From contig JAEYTN010000592.1 in the NCBI GenBank assembly GCA_023433985.1, positions 1 through 9,604 of the forward strand: 9,604 nucleotides of DNA, in the 5' to 3' direction. This stretch comes from Pseudomonadota bacterium (lineage in GTDB: Bacteria > Pseudomonadota > Alphaproteobacteria > Rhizobiales > Devosiaceae). Positions 1-5,774 of this stretch are shown in pieces. How positions within the stretch are numbered: the first letter of the stretch is position 1; each line of letters starts with the position of its first letter. The notes beneath the pieces are model-generated. The model was not told the origin of the DNA. It did not search any database and worked only from the letters and a program-made list of their open reading frames with translations. The position numbers were made by a program, and so were the translations under genes.

Positions 1-1
1 G

Positions 2-322
2 GCCCTGCCCCCGCTCGAAGACGCCGAGAAGAACGCCGAAACCCGCGTCCACGGCTGCGTCTCGCAGGTCTGGCTCGTCTCGAACCACAACGGCGCCCAC
101 CTCACCTATCGCGGCGAGTCCGACGCCATGATCGTGCGCGGCCTCGTCGCCATCCTGGTCGCCCTCTATTCGGGCCGCCCCGCCAGCGAAATCGCCGACA
201 TCGACGCCATCCATATATTCGACGAACTTCACCTGCGCGAACACCTCACCACCCAGCGCAGCAACGGCCTCGTGGCGATGGTCAACCGCATCCGGACCGA
301 GGCTAAGGCACTGGCGGCGTAG
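2..322 (+). CDS. sufE: SufE family cysteine desulfurase sulfur acceptor (5'-truncated)
   Basis: Partial gene: the frame is already open at base 2 and ends at TAG 320-322, giving 106 C-terminal residues. Family members are about 140 residues, so roughly the first 35 are missing. SufE takes persulfide sulfur from the cysteine desulfurase SufS and passes it to the SufBCD scaffold for Fe-S cluster assembly in the cytoplasm. The diagnostic segment RVHGCVSQVWL is at visible residues 15-25. Its cysteine (codon at 56-58) matches the sulfur-accepting catalytic Cys of the family. The rest fits the fold, including a conserved stretch IVRGLVAILVALYSG and a C-terminal helix with LREHLTTQRSNGL. The gene converges on the DUF6456 gene, with only 37 bases between the two stop codons. 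Its promoter and start lie outside the window, so whether it is in an operon cannot be judged. The family assignment is firm. Confidence 0.93.
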   Translation, partial: ALPPLEDAEKNAETRVHGCVSQVWLVSNHNGAHLTYRGESDAMIVRGLVAILVALYSGRPASEIADIDAIHIFDELHLREHLTTQRSNGLVAMVNRIRTEAKALAA

Positions 323-359
323 TCGGCGACGCTTTCCCGCCAGGCTGGCGCAGAAGCGG

Positions 360-1124
360 CTAGGTATCTTCTCCTAGCCCCACACTCATTCCCAGCCTTT
401 CCCCGTCCATCCACGCCCGAGTCCCGGTCTCGCGGCCGGTCGCGACCAACCCGATCCCCCACACCTCCGCCAGCCGGTCGAGACCGATGCGGAGAACGAG
501 CTTCGCACTCCTTCGCGGCCAGCCTCGTTCGGTTTCGATCTGCTGCAGGCCCTTCTCCAGGCCGCAGACGTCCAGCACCACTTCGGCGCAATCGCGCGGC
601 AGCAGTTCGTAGAGCCGCGCGACGGCGCGGCGCGCGTCGGCGGCCATGTCGCTCATTTCTCCGGCATGGCCGGCCCCCTTGCCGCCCGCGGCATGCGCGG
701 CCGAGTAGCTCATGGTGAGGCGCGGATTGAGCCGCGCCCGCTCGACCAGCCGGCGCACGCGCTCGCCCGCCTCCACCTGATGGCGCGCAAGGAAGGCCGG
801 CTCGCCGCCGGTGGAAGCGGCCAGCCGCGCCAGCGGGCTTTCCGCAAGATTCAGCACGGTGCCGTCCGGCCCTGCAGCCGGCTCGCGATGCTGCGCCGCA
901 AAGGCATCGGCATCGAGCATCTGCCGCTTCAGCCATTGCGCCGTTCCGGGCATCGGCGCGGCGCGATGCGTATCGCCGCCGAGCACGCCCTCGGCCTGCA
1001 GCGCCCGCACCTCGCGGGCGGAAAGCGCCGCAGCTCCGGCCGAAAACACCTCGCCGTGCCGCACGGCCTCTCCGGTGGCCAGCAACGCGCGGACGAAGCG
1101 GAGCAGAGGTTTACGCGCGCCCAT
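360..1124 (-). CDS. DUF6456 domain-containing protein
   Basis: A 254-residue protein starting at ATG 1122-1124, preceded by a strong ribosome site (GGGAGGTG, 6 bases upstream) that lies inside the end of the upstream gene. Residues about 96-224 match my recollection of DUF6456, an uncharacterised alphaproteobacterial domain. It opens with SPLARLA (96-102). It continues through RLNPRLTMSYS (131-141) and a Gly/Ala-rich linker (145-155). It ends with DVCGLEKGLQQIETERGW and RSAKLVLRIGLDRL (185-218). Residues 1-55 include a possible small helix-turn-helix-like segment (LSAREVRALQAEGVL, 34-48), which is only a visual guess. There are no membrane segments or signal peptide, so it is probably cytoplasmic. 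It overlaps the DnaA-domain-IV-like gene by 14 bases, so the two are almost certainly co-transcribed and may act together. The domain call is good; the function is unknown and none should be assumed. Confidence 0.87.
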   Translation of the reverse strand: MGARKPLLRFVRALLATGEAVRHGEVFSAGAAALSAREVRALQAEGVLGGDTHRAAPMPGTAQWLKRQMLDADAFAAQHREPAAGPDGTVLNLAESPLARLAASTGGEPAFLARHQVEAGERVRRLVERARLNPRLTMSYSAAHAAGGKGAGHAGEMSDMAADARRAVARLYELLPRDCAEVVLDVCGLEKGLQQIETERGWPRRSAKLVLRIGLDRLAEVWGIGLVATGRETGTRAWMDGERLGMSVGLGEDT

Positions 1125-1521
1125 GCTTCACCTCCCGGCGCATGACAAGGCGGCGCTCGAGCCGGCTCACCTCCGCGTCGAACTCCGGATCGTCGCGCAG
1201 ATCCTCGATCACGGCGCAGGCATGGGACACCGTGGTGCGGTCGCGCCCGAAGAAGCGGCCGACATCGTGGTAGATTCGCCCCAGCACCACATGCATCAGG
1301 TACATCGCAAGTTGCCGGGCCAGCGCCACATCGGCCTCGCCCCGGCTCGCCGACAGCATTTGCGCGGTCGGCACCCGTCGCGCCGCGGCAACGAAGCGGA
1401 CCAGGCACCAGCCGGCCCGATCATGCCGCCGAGGGTCGAAGGTGAGTGGCGAAGGCGCCGCCAATGGCGCAGGCGGCGACCAGTCCGCCCGCCTCTCGCT
1501 CCGCATTGCCGCCTGCCGCAT
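1111..1521 (-). CDS. Helix-turn-helix protein consisting of a lone DnaA domain-IV-like DNA-binding domain
   Basis: A 136-residue protein. Residues 60-125 align by eye with the C-terminal DNA-binding domain of the replication initiator DnaA. They share the R-Q-x-A-M helix (69-73) and the signature GRDRTTVSHAC (92-102), which corresponds to the DnaA signature GRDHTTVLHAC. The AAA+ ATPase domain and domains I-II are absent. The first 50 residues are Pro/Ala-rich and not recognisable. In the signature, the His that contacts bases in E. coli DnaA (His434) is replaced by Arg (R95), while the flanking Asp and Thr are kept. The frame could also open at GTG 1531-1533. I chose ATG 1519-1521 because GGTGGAGG sits 5 bases before it and overlaps that GTG. 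The 3' end overlaps the DUF6456 gene. The protein probably binds DNA; whether it recognises DnaA boxes or another site is not known. The domain call is confident, the role is open. Confidence 0.88.
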   Translation of the reverse strand: MRQAAMRSERRADWSPPAPLAAPSPLTFDPRRHDRAGWCLVRFVAAARRVPTAQMLSASRGEADVALARQLAMYLMHVVLGRIYHDVGRFFGRDRTTVSHACAVIEDLRDDPEFDAEVSRLERRLVMRREVKHGRA

Positions 1522-1538
1522 CTTCGCCTCCACCGTAG

Positions 1539-1556
1539 ATAGGATTGTATTCCTAT
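1539..1556. promoter_or_regulatory. 18-bp inverted repeat, putative operator
   Basis: ATAGGA, six bases, then TCCTAT: a perfect 6-bp inverted repeat 17 bases upstream of the chosen start of the DnaA-IV-like gene. It encloses the best -10-like hexamer of that gene, so a protein bound here would block transcription. The arms do not extend further. The AT-rich motif stands out from its GC-rich surroundings. The binding protein is unknown; autoregulation by the downstream helix-turn-helix protein is one inference. Confidence 0.45.
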
Positions 1557-1574
1557 ACGGCGGCGAAATGCCAG
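1544..1574 (-). promoter_or_regulatory. Candidate promoter of the DnaA-IV-like/DUF6456 operon
   Basis: Reading leftward, TACAAT (1549-1544) is a good -10 element. The only -35-like hexamer at a plausible distance is CTGGCA (1574-1569) with a long 19-base spacer, so the -35 is weak. Transcription would begin near 1537, giving a leader of about 15 bases that contains the GGTGGAGG ribosome site. A TTGACT further upstream (1603-1598) has no well-spaced -10. Confidence 0.3.
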
Positions 1575-1640
1575 CGGGGATAAGTCCGCACGATGAGAGT
1601 CAAATGCGACAAGGCGCGCGGCGGGGACGCACGCCTCAAT

Positions 1641-1662
1641 GGCCGGTCAAACGAAACCGGCC
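1641..1662 (-). repeat. Alternative hairpin competing with the mucR terminator
   Basis: GGCCGGT (1641-1647) and ACCGGCC (1656-1662) form a perfect 7-bp stem with an 8-base loop. In the leftward transcript the arm at 1656-1662 also belongs to the 3' arm of the mucR terminator, so the two hairpins cannot form together. The pairing is visible in the sequence. Any regulatory meaning is speculative, because the terminator stem forms first and is longer. Confidence 0.4.
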
Positions 1663-1686
1663 GCCCCCTGGGGGAGCGGCCGGTTT
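1654..1686 (-). terminator. Rho-independent terminator of mucR
   Basis: A perfect 11-bp stem pairs 1654-1664 (AAACCGGCCGC) with 1676-1686 (GCGGCCGGTTT), and an inner C4/G4 run sits in the loop. Read leftward, the stem ends in TTT and continues CGTTTG, a short interrupted U tract. It lies 63 bases beyond the mucR stop codon, in the expected place and orientation. It should separate mucR transcription from the DnaA-IV-like/DUF6456 genes. Confidence 0.8.
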
Positions 1687-1749
1687 GAAACTCGGTGCTC
1701 GGAGCGCTTCGGGCGGGGATGGACGGCCGCCTTCAGCGCTGCTGCGAGA

Positions 1750-2175
1750 TCAGGCCATCGCCTTGCGGCCGAGGCCATTGTCCTTGGCCAGCCGCGAGCG
1801 GGTGGCGGAGTAGTTGGGCGCAACCATCGGGTAGTCGGCCGGCAGGCCCCACTTCTCGCGGTATTCTTCCGGCGAGAGGTTGTAGTGCGTGCGCAGGTGC
1901 CGCTTCAGCGATTTGAACTTCTTACCGTCCTCGAGGCAGATGATGTAGTCGGGCGCAACGGACTTGCGCACGGCCACGGCCGGCTTCTGCTCCTCGGTGA
2001 CGGCCGGCGCTACCGGCGACTGCAGGCCGCGCAGCGCGGTATGCACGTCGGCAATCAGCTTGGGCAGGTCGGTGACGCTCAGCGCATTGTGGCTAACATA
2101 CGCGCAGACGATATCGGCGCTCAGATCGATGAGATCGTTGTCAGCGGCGGCGCCGGCGCCATTCAGCTCTGTCAT
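1750..2175 (-). CDS. mucR: MucR/Ros family zinc-finger transcriptional regulator
   Basis: A 141-residue regulator starting at ATG 2173-2175, with AAGGA about 6 bases upstream. MucR/Ros proteins are small alphaproteobacterial DNA-binding proteins with one prokaryotic zinc finger. They control exopolysaccharide synthesis, motility, symbiosis or virulence genes and often their own promoter, and H-NS-like behaviour has been reported for the family. The N-terminal part (about 12-52) fits the helical oligomerisation region. The finger spans about 77-120: Cys80, Asp83, His93 and His97 in the context [19 protein letters not shown], then the family hallmark [20 protein letters not shown]. Asp83 stands where classical Ros has the second Cys, a known variation among rhizobial homologues. 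A basic tail follows (126-139). It lies downstream of the mnh operon on the same strand after 151 bases, and is closed by a strong hairpin terminator. Family assignment is very secure; its targets here cannot be read from the sequence. Confidence 0.95.
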   Translation of the reverse strand: MTELNGAGAAADNDLIDLSADIVCAYVSHNALSVTDLPKLIADVHTALRGLQSPVAPAVTEEQKPAVAVRKSVAPDYIICLEDGKKFKSLKRHLRTHYNLSPEEYREKWGLPADYPMVAPNYSATRSRLAKDNGLGRKAMA

Positions 2176-2235
2176 TTCGGGTCCTTTAGTTCTGGAGGCC
2201 AGGGTGGGGCTGTGGAGTCCTTACCCTTGACTGGT

Positions 2236-2264
2236 TGTCTATGGCGATTTTGTAACGGATGCAA
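2236..2264 (-). promoter_or_regulatory. Candidate mucR promoter
   Basis: Leftward TTGCAT (2264-2259), a 17-base spacer, then TAGACA (2241-2236). The spacing is ideal and each hexamer matches the consensus in four positions. Transcription would start near 2229, leaving a leader of about 50 bases before the mucR ATG. The surrounding stretch is AT-richer than the rest of the window, as expected for a promoter and for MucR-type binding sites. This is pattern matching only. Confidence 0.35.
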
Positions 2265-2296
2265 CAGGCCTAATCTGCTAGTCGAGTAAGATTGTG

Positions 2297-2306
2297 TTTC
2301 ATGAAA
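2297..2306. promoter_or_regulatory. 10-bp palindrome TTTCATGAAA upstream of mucR
   Basis: A perfect 10-bp palindrome, flanked by GTGT (2294-2297) and ACAC (2312-2315), in the spacer between the mnhG stop and mucR. It lies about 30 bases upstream of the candidate mucR -35 box. It could be an operator, or part of a weak 3' structure after mnhG, but it has no GC-rich stem or T tract and does not look like a terminator. Confidence 0.3.
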
Positions 2307-2326
2307 TAGTGACACGATCGGCCAAG

Positions 2327-2656
2327 CTAACGGTCAATCTCCTCAATAGTGGTTGTAAGTGTAGGCACTTCGCCCGCTTCACGCGCCGCGCGCGCCAGCA
2401 GGTGCGCCGCGATCGGCGTCGAAAGCAGCAGGAAAATAATTCCCAAGATCGCCCGCAGCACTACCGCGCCGTCTGTGGAAATCAGCGCCACCGCCACCAG
2501 GATGAGTCCGGCGCCGACCAGTCCCGCCTTGGATGCGGCATGAAGACGCGTGTAGAGATCGGGCAGCCTTACGATGCCGATTGCCGCGAGCAGGCCGAAC
2601 ATGGCCCCGCCGAGCACCGCAAGCGCCGCCAGATACTGCAGCAGCGACTCGATCAT
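2327..2656 (-). CDS. mnhG: Monovalent cation/H+ antiporter subunit G
   Basis: A 109-residue membrane protein and the last gene of the mnh (mrp/pha) operon. MnhG is a small subunit of the multisubunit Mrp antiporter, needed for complex assembly and activity; no separate catalytic role is established. Three hydrophobic segments are visible (about 8-29, 45-63, 66-88). The family signature RLPDLYTRLHAASKAG spans 30-45 between the first two. The length is typical. The start ATG at 2654-2656 overlaps the mnhF stop as ATGA, and a ribosome site AAAGGTGG lies 7 bases upstream inside mnhF, which supports this start. The gene ends at TAG 2327-2329, followed by 151 AT-rich bases before mucR without a clear terminator. 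Confidence 0.94.
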   Translation of the reverse strand: MIESLLQYLAALAVLGGAMFGLLAAIGIVRLPDLYTRLHAASKAGLVGAGLILVAVALISTDGAVVLRAILGIIFLLLSTPIAAHLLARAAREAGEVPTLTTTIEEIDR

Positions 2657-2949
2657 CTCTCGCCCACCTTTCCCGCCCGCGTCAGAAGGTAGCGGGCGAG
2701 CGCGATGGTGGAGAGAAAGCCCACCAGGGCGATGGCGATGGCGATGTCGAGGTAGAGTTCGAGCCCGGTGCGCACGGTCAGCGCGCCAATGAACCCCACC
2801 GCCAGCAGCGTCAGCGTATCGAGCGCCAGGATGCGGTCGCCGAGGTTGGGTCCGCGCAGCAGGCGGAAGATGACGAGCAGCATGCCCACAAGCAACAGCA
2901 GGATCGCCGCATTGGCCGCCCAGTGCAGCGCTTCGGAGGGACCAATCAT
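2653..2949 (-). CDS. mnhF: Monovalent cation/H+ antiporter subunit F
   Basis: A 98-residue membrane protein of the Mrp complex. It has three predicted transmembrane helices (about 10-30, 42-61, 65-87) and the conserved RGPNLGDRILALDTL segment at 32-46. MnhF belongs to the antiporter core set; homologues have been linked to cation and bile-salt efflux phenotypes. The frame also offers a GTG at 2953-2955, but GGAGG lies only one base before that codon. The ATG at 2947-2949 has GGAGG at 7 bases and forms the ATGA overlap with the mnhE stop, matching the other junctions. I therefore chose ATG 2949. The end overlaps mnhG by four bases. Confidence 0.92.
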   Translation of the reverse strand: MIGPSEALHWAANAAILLLLVGMLLVIFRLLRGPNLGDRILALDTLTLLAVGFIGALTVRTGLELYLDIAIAIALVGFLSTIALARYLLTRAGKVGER

Positions 2950-3419
2950 CGGCACGCCTCCATCACCCTCACCTCGAGACCGTCGCGGATGCTGCGTATC
3001 AAGGCATCACGATCCTGCAAGTCAATTACATGGATCAATAAGTGTCGGCGGTCTGCGGATACATCCACGCTCAATGTTCCCGGCGTCAGCGTAATCAGAT
3101 TGGCCAGCAGGACAATTTCCACATCGGTCGTTACCGTCAGCGGAAAGGCCACGAATGCTGGTTTGATTGCGAGCTTGGGCCGCAGCACCAGCGCCGCAAC
3201 GCGCAAGGCACTGAGAATCAGCTCCTGAAGAAAGAGCAGCGACAGCGATGCCACCCGCACCGAACGGCCCCAGAACTTCCGCCCGCCCACCTGCCCCCGA
3301 ATCAGGAACAGGCAGAAGCCGCCGATCAGCCCCCCGAACAGCAGGTTGGGCAGGCTGAAATTGCCCGTCGCGGCGGCCCAGCCGAACGCCAGCACCAGGG
3401 TCAGCACGGCGGGGTTCAT
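2946..3419 (-). CDS. mnhE: Monovalent cation/H+ antiporter subunit E
   Basis: A 157-residue protein, the usual length for MnhE/MrpE. Hydrophobic segments near the N-terminus (about 3-41, plus 56-80) anchor it in the membrane. The C-terminal half is a small cytoplasmic domain containing the signature LLANLITLTPGTLSVDV (104-120) and the following HVIDLQDRD. It is a structural subunit of the Na+/H+ antiporter complex. The open frame extends upstream into mnhD. The ATG at 3417-3419 is preferred because it forms the ATGA overlap with the mnhD stop, has GGAGG 6 bases upstream, and begins exactly where family similarity begins. It overlaps mnhF by four bases. Confidence 0.94.
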   Translation of the reverse strand: MNPAVLTLVLAFGWAAATGNFSLPNLLFGGLIGGFCLFLIRGQVGGRKFWGRSVRVASLSLLFLQELILSALRVAALVLRPKLAIKPAFVAFPLTVTTDVEIVLLANLITLTPGTLSVDVSADRRHLLIHVIDLQDRDALIRSIRDGLEVRVMEACR

Positions 3420-4990
3420 GGCGCCGCCTCCGCGAGCCCGGTCACCGCGATGTAGTTCGCCGGCTCCAGCAGTCCCCTTGCGCCCTCGCGCGCAAAGCCC
3501 AGCAGCGGCTCGGGGAACAGGCCCAGCAGCAGCACCACGAGCGTCAGCAGCGCGGTCGGCGCCAGCCCCAGCCATCGGGCGCGGCGGCCGAGCGGCCTGA
3601 GGTCGGGGTTGGGCAGTTCTGAACTCTCCCCCTCATGCCCCGGCCGCCAGAAGATGTGGGCCCAGAGCCGCGCCCCGGCGATCAGCGACAGCAGCGCGTT
3701 GGCCAGCACCGCCAGCCACAGCACCAGCCCCAGGGGGTCGGCGCCCAATCCCCAGCGGGCGAAGCCGCCATCGACCAGCAGCAGCTTGGGCCAGAAGCCG
3801 AGGAAGGGCGGCACGCCCGCCACCGCCAGCACCAGCACGAAGAACAGCGCCGAAGGCAGCGAGGCGGTGGCGTAGAGCCCGCCCATCAGCCGCGTGTCGG
3901 TGGTGCGGGTCATCGCCTCGATCAGCCCCGCCAGCATGTAAAGCGCCGTGATCGCCAGCATGGCGTGCAGTGCATAGGCCACCGCCCCGCCGAGCCCCGC
4001 GAGGTTGCCCAGCGCCAGCCCGGCGATCGATGCCCCTACCCCGCCGATCAGCAGAAAGCCCAGCGCGCGCCTGAGGTTGGTCTCGGCGATGGCCCCCAGC
4101 GGCCCGAGCAGCAGCGTGCCCACCGCCACGATCGCCAGCACCGGGTCGAGCAGTTCCCGCGCCCCCGGCAGCAGCATGCCGAGGCTCCTCAGCAGGGCAT
4201 AGACGCCGACCTTGGTCAGCAGTCCCGCGAGCAGCGCCGAAATCGCCGGCGGCGGCGCATGGTAGCTCGCCGGCAGCCACGCATTCACCGGGAACGCCGC
4301 CGCCTTCATGCCGAAGGCGAGCAGCAGCAGCGCGCCGATCCCGGCGAGCGGCACCGCGCTCGCCTCCGCCGCGCGCCCCACGATATCGGCCATGTTGAGC
4401 GTGCCCAGGAGCCCATAGAGGAGGCCCAGCGCGAGCAGGAAGAAGGCCGTGGCGAGGAAGTTGAGGAAGCCGTATTTCACGGTCGCGTCGAGCTGCAGGT
4501 CGCGTCCGCCCAGCGCCATCAGCCCAAAGCTCGCGATCAGCATCACCTCGAACCAGACATAGAGGTTGAACAGGTCGCCGGTGAGAAACGCCCCGCTCAC
4601 CCCCGCAAGCAGCAGCAGGAGCAGCGGATACACGCCCTGCTCCCGCGCCCGCTCCGGCATGTCGAAGCGCAGATAGATCAGCAGCACCAGCGTCACCCCG
4701 GCCGCCACCAGCGCGAACACGGCGCCCAGGATATCCACCGTGAAGCTGATGCCGAAGGGCGGCAGCCAGTTGCCCATGGTCATGGCCACCGGTCCCAGCT
4801 CGAGCACCCGCCAGACCAGCGCCGCATCGACGGCCACCACCACGGCCACGCCCAGCAGCGCGCCAGCCCATTGCAGGTCGCGCGAGCCGCGGCCGATCAC
4901 CAGCAGCGCCGCGGCGGCCAACGCCACCACCACCGGCAGTACCACCAGCCAGTCGGCTGCGAACACGGCGCTTTGCTGCATCTCGCCCAT
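3416..4990 (-). CDS. mnhD: Monovalent cation/H+ antiporter subunit D
   Basis: A 524-residue polytopic protein of the proton-translocating antiporter family related to complex I subunits NuoM/NuoN. With MnhA it forms the ion-translocating part of the Mrp complex. Many hydrophobic helices fill residues 10-450. Landmarks include Glu148 in the helix containing LYVWFEVM, corresponding to the essential Glu of this family. Lys229 (FGMKAAAFPVNAWLP) and Lys260 (LLAGLLTKVGVYALLR) match the conserved channel lysines. His342 and the PPFLGFWPK motif (394-402) are also visible. The open frame starts 31 codons earlier inside mnhC. ATG 4988-4990 is chosen because it shares one base with the mnhC stop (TGATG), like the mnhB/mnhC junction. 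No clear ribosome site precedes it, so initiation probably depends on coupling; the ATG three codons later is an alternative. Confidence 0.94.
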   Translation of the reverse strand: MGEMQQSAVFAADWLVVLPVVVALAAAALLVIGRGSRDLQWAGALLGVAVVVAVDAALVWRVLELGPVAMTMGNWLPPFGISFTVDILGAVFALVAAGVTLVLLIYLRFDMPERAREQGVYPLLLLLLAGVSGAFLTGDLFNLYVWFEVMLIASFGLMALGGRDLQLDATVKYGFLNFLATAFFLLALGLLYGLLGTLNMADIVGRAAEASAVPLAGIGALLLLAFGMKAAAFPVNAWLPASYHAPPPAISALLAGLLTKVGVYALLRSLGMLLPGARELLDPVLAIVAVGTLLLGPLGAIAETNLRRALGFLLIGGVGASIAGLALGNLAGLGGAVAYALHAMLAITALYMLAGLIEAMTRTTDTRLMGGLYATASLPSALFFVLVLAVAGVPPFLGFWPKLLLVDGGFARWGLGADPLGLVLWLAVLANALLSLIAGARLWAHIFWRPGHEGESSELPNPDLRPLGRRARWLGLAPTALLTLVVLLLGLFPEPLLGFAREGARGLLEPANYIAVTGLAEAAP

Positions 4991-5367
4991 CAGTAGCTCA
5001 TCGGCGGCTCGGGCCGCCCGGGCGGTTCGGCCACCCGCATGCGGTCGGTGTCGTCGGCTTCGAGATGCGCATAGGCCCGCCACGCCAAGACGAGCAGGAA
5101 GGCGAACATCGCAAAACCGATCACGATGGCGGTCAGGATCAGCGCCTGCGGCAGCGGATTGGCAGCGGCGGCCGTCGGCGCCGTATCGTCGCCAAGCACG
5201 ATGGGCGGCACCAGCCGGCTCAGCCGGCCGGCCACGAGAATCACCAGGTTCACCGCGTTGCCGAGCAGCAGCATGCCCAGCAGCATGCGGATCACCGAGC
5301 GGGCGAGCAGCAGGTAGATGGCGGCGGTGAGGAACACGCCGGCGAGCGCGGCGAGGGCATAGTCCAT
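4990..5367 (-). CDS. mnhC: Monovalent cation/H+ antiporter subunit C
   Basis: A 125-residue NuoK-like membrane subunit of the Mrp complex. Three transmembrane helices are visible (about 4-23, 27-48, 74-97). The conserved GNAVNLVIL (36-44) and NPLPQALILTAIVIG (70-84) signatures are characteristic. The polar C-terminal tail (101-125) is Pro/Glu/Arg-rich. The frame remains open 38 codons further upstream inside mnhB, but that extension is Gly/Arg-rich shadow sequence. ATG 5365-5367 shares a base with the mnhB stop (TGATG), has GGAGG 7 bases upstream, and gives the family length. It shares one base with mnhD at the other end. Confidence 0.94.
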   Translation of the reverse strand: MDYALAALAGVFLTAAIYLLLARSVIRMLLGMLLLGNAVNLVILVAGRLSRLVPPIVLGDDTAPTAAAANPLPQALILTAIVIGFAMFAFLLVLAWRAYAHLEADDTDRMRVAEPPGRPEPPMSY

Positions 5368-5774
5368 CAGCCGTCCTCCCCGCCCTCGAGGCCGAGCGCC
5401 AGCGCGCCCAGCGTCCCGAACACCACGAGATAGACCCCGATATCGAACACCATCGGCGTCGATACCGTCACCCCCGCCCACTCGCCCCAGAGTCCGGTCA
5501 GGAATGGCAGTTCCAGCGGCAGCGACAGCAGCCCTGACAGGACCGCGAGCACCAGCCCCACCCCGGCCAGCGCCATCGGCTCGATCCGCAGCGCCTGCCG
5601 CGCCGCTCCCGGGCCCATGGCGATGCTGAACATCGCCAGCGCCGCTCCCGCGATCAGCCCGCCGATGAAGCCGCCGCCCGGCTCATTGTGCCCGCGCAGC
5701 AGCACGAACACCGAGAAGACGAGCATCACCACGGTCAGCAGCGGCGCCACGGTACGGAAGATCAGCGTGTTCAT
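5367..5774 (-). CDS. mnhB: Monovalent cation/H+ antiporter subunit B
   Basis: A 135-residue membrane subunit. Four hydrophobic segments are recognisable (about 8-26, 35-53, 67-92, 107-128). The family motif [14 protein letters not shown] (27-40) and the late [14 protein letters not shown] segment identify MnhB/MrpB. The start ATG 5772-5774 overlaps the mnhA stop as ATGA and has AAGGTGG about 7 bases upstream. A and B are separate genes here, so this is the seven-gene (group 1) Mrp arrangement rather than the six-gene type with an A-B fusion. The gene ends with an acidic Glu-Gly tail and shares one base with mnhC. Confidence 0.94.
   Translation of the reverse strand: MNTLIFRTVAPLLTVVMLVFSVFVLLRGHNEPGGGFIGGLIAGAALAMFSIAMGPGAARQALRIEPMALAGVGLVLAVLSGLLSLPLELPFLTGLWGEWAGVTVSTPMVFDIGVYLVVFGTLGALALGLEGGEDG

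Noticed and set aside
338..350. Small hairpin CGCCA-GGC-TGGCG between the convergent sufE and DUF6456 stops
   Set aside because: The stem is only 5 bp and neither strand has a T tract, so it is too weak to call a terminator.
229..936. Second leftward frame (235 codons) overlapping the DUF6456 gene and the end of sufE
   Set aside because: It is Arg/Gly/Ala-rich with no motif. The DUF6456 frame has the domain signature and a proper ribosome site.
2226..2254. Rightward promoter-like CTTGAC with a weak -10 (TTTGTA) upstream of mucR, pointing antisense into mnhG
   Set aside because: The -35 resembles the alphaproteobacterial consensus, but the -10 is poor and no rightward gene follows.
3635..4996. 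Rightward 453-codon open frame antisense to mnhD
   Set aside because: Same low-complexity Gln/Arg/His composition; mnhD on the other strand is unambiguous.
3416..5083. Longer versions of mnhC, mnhD and mnhE starting inside the preceding gene
   Set aside because: The extensions are Gly/Arg-rich shadow sequence without family similarity. The internal ATGs fit the overlap pattern and, for mnhC and mnhE, good ribosome sites.
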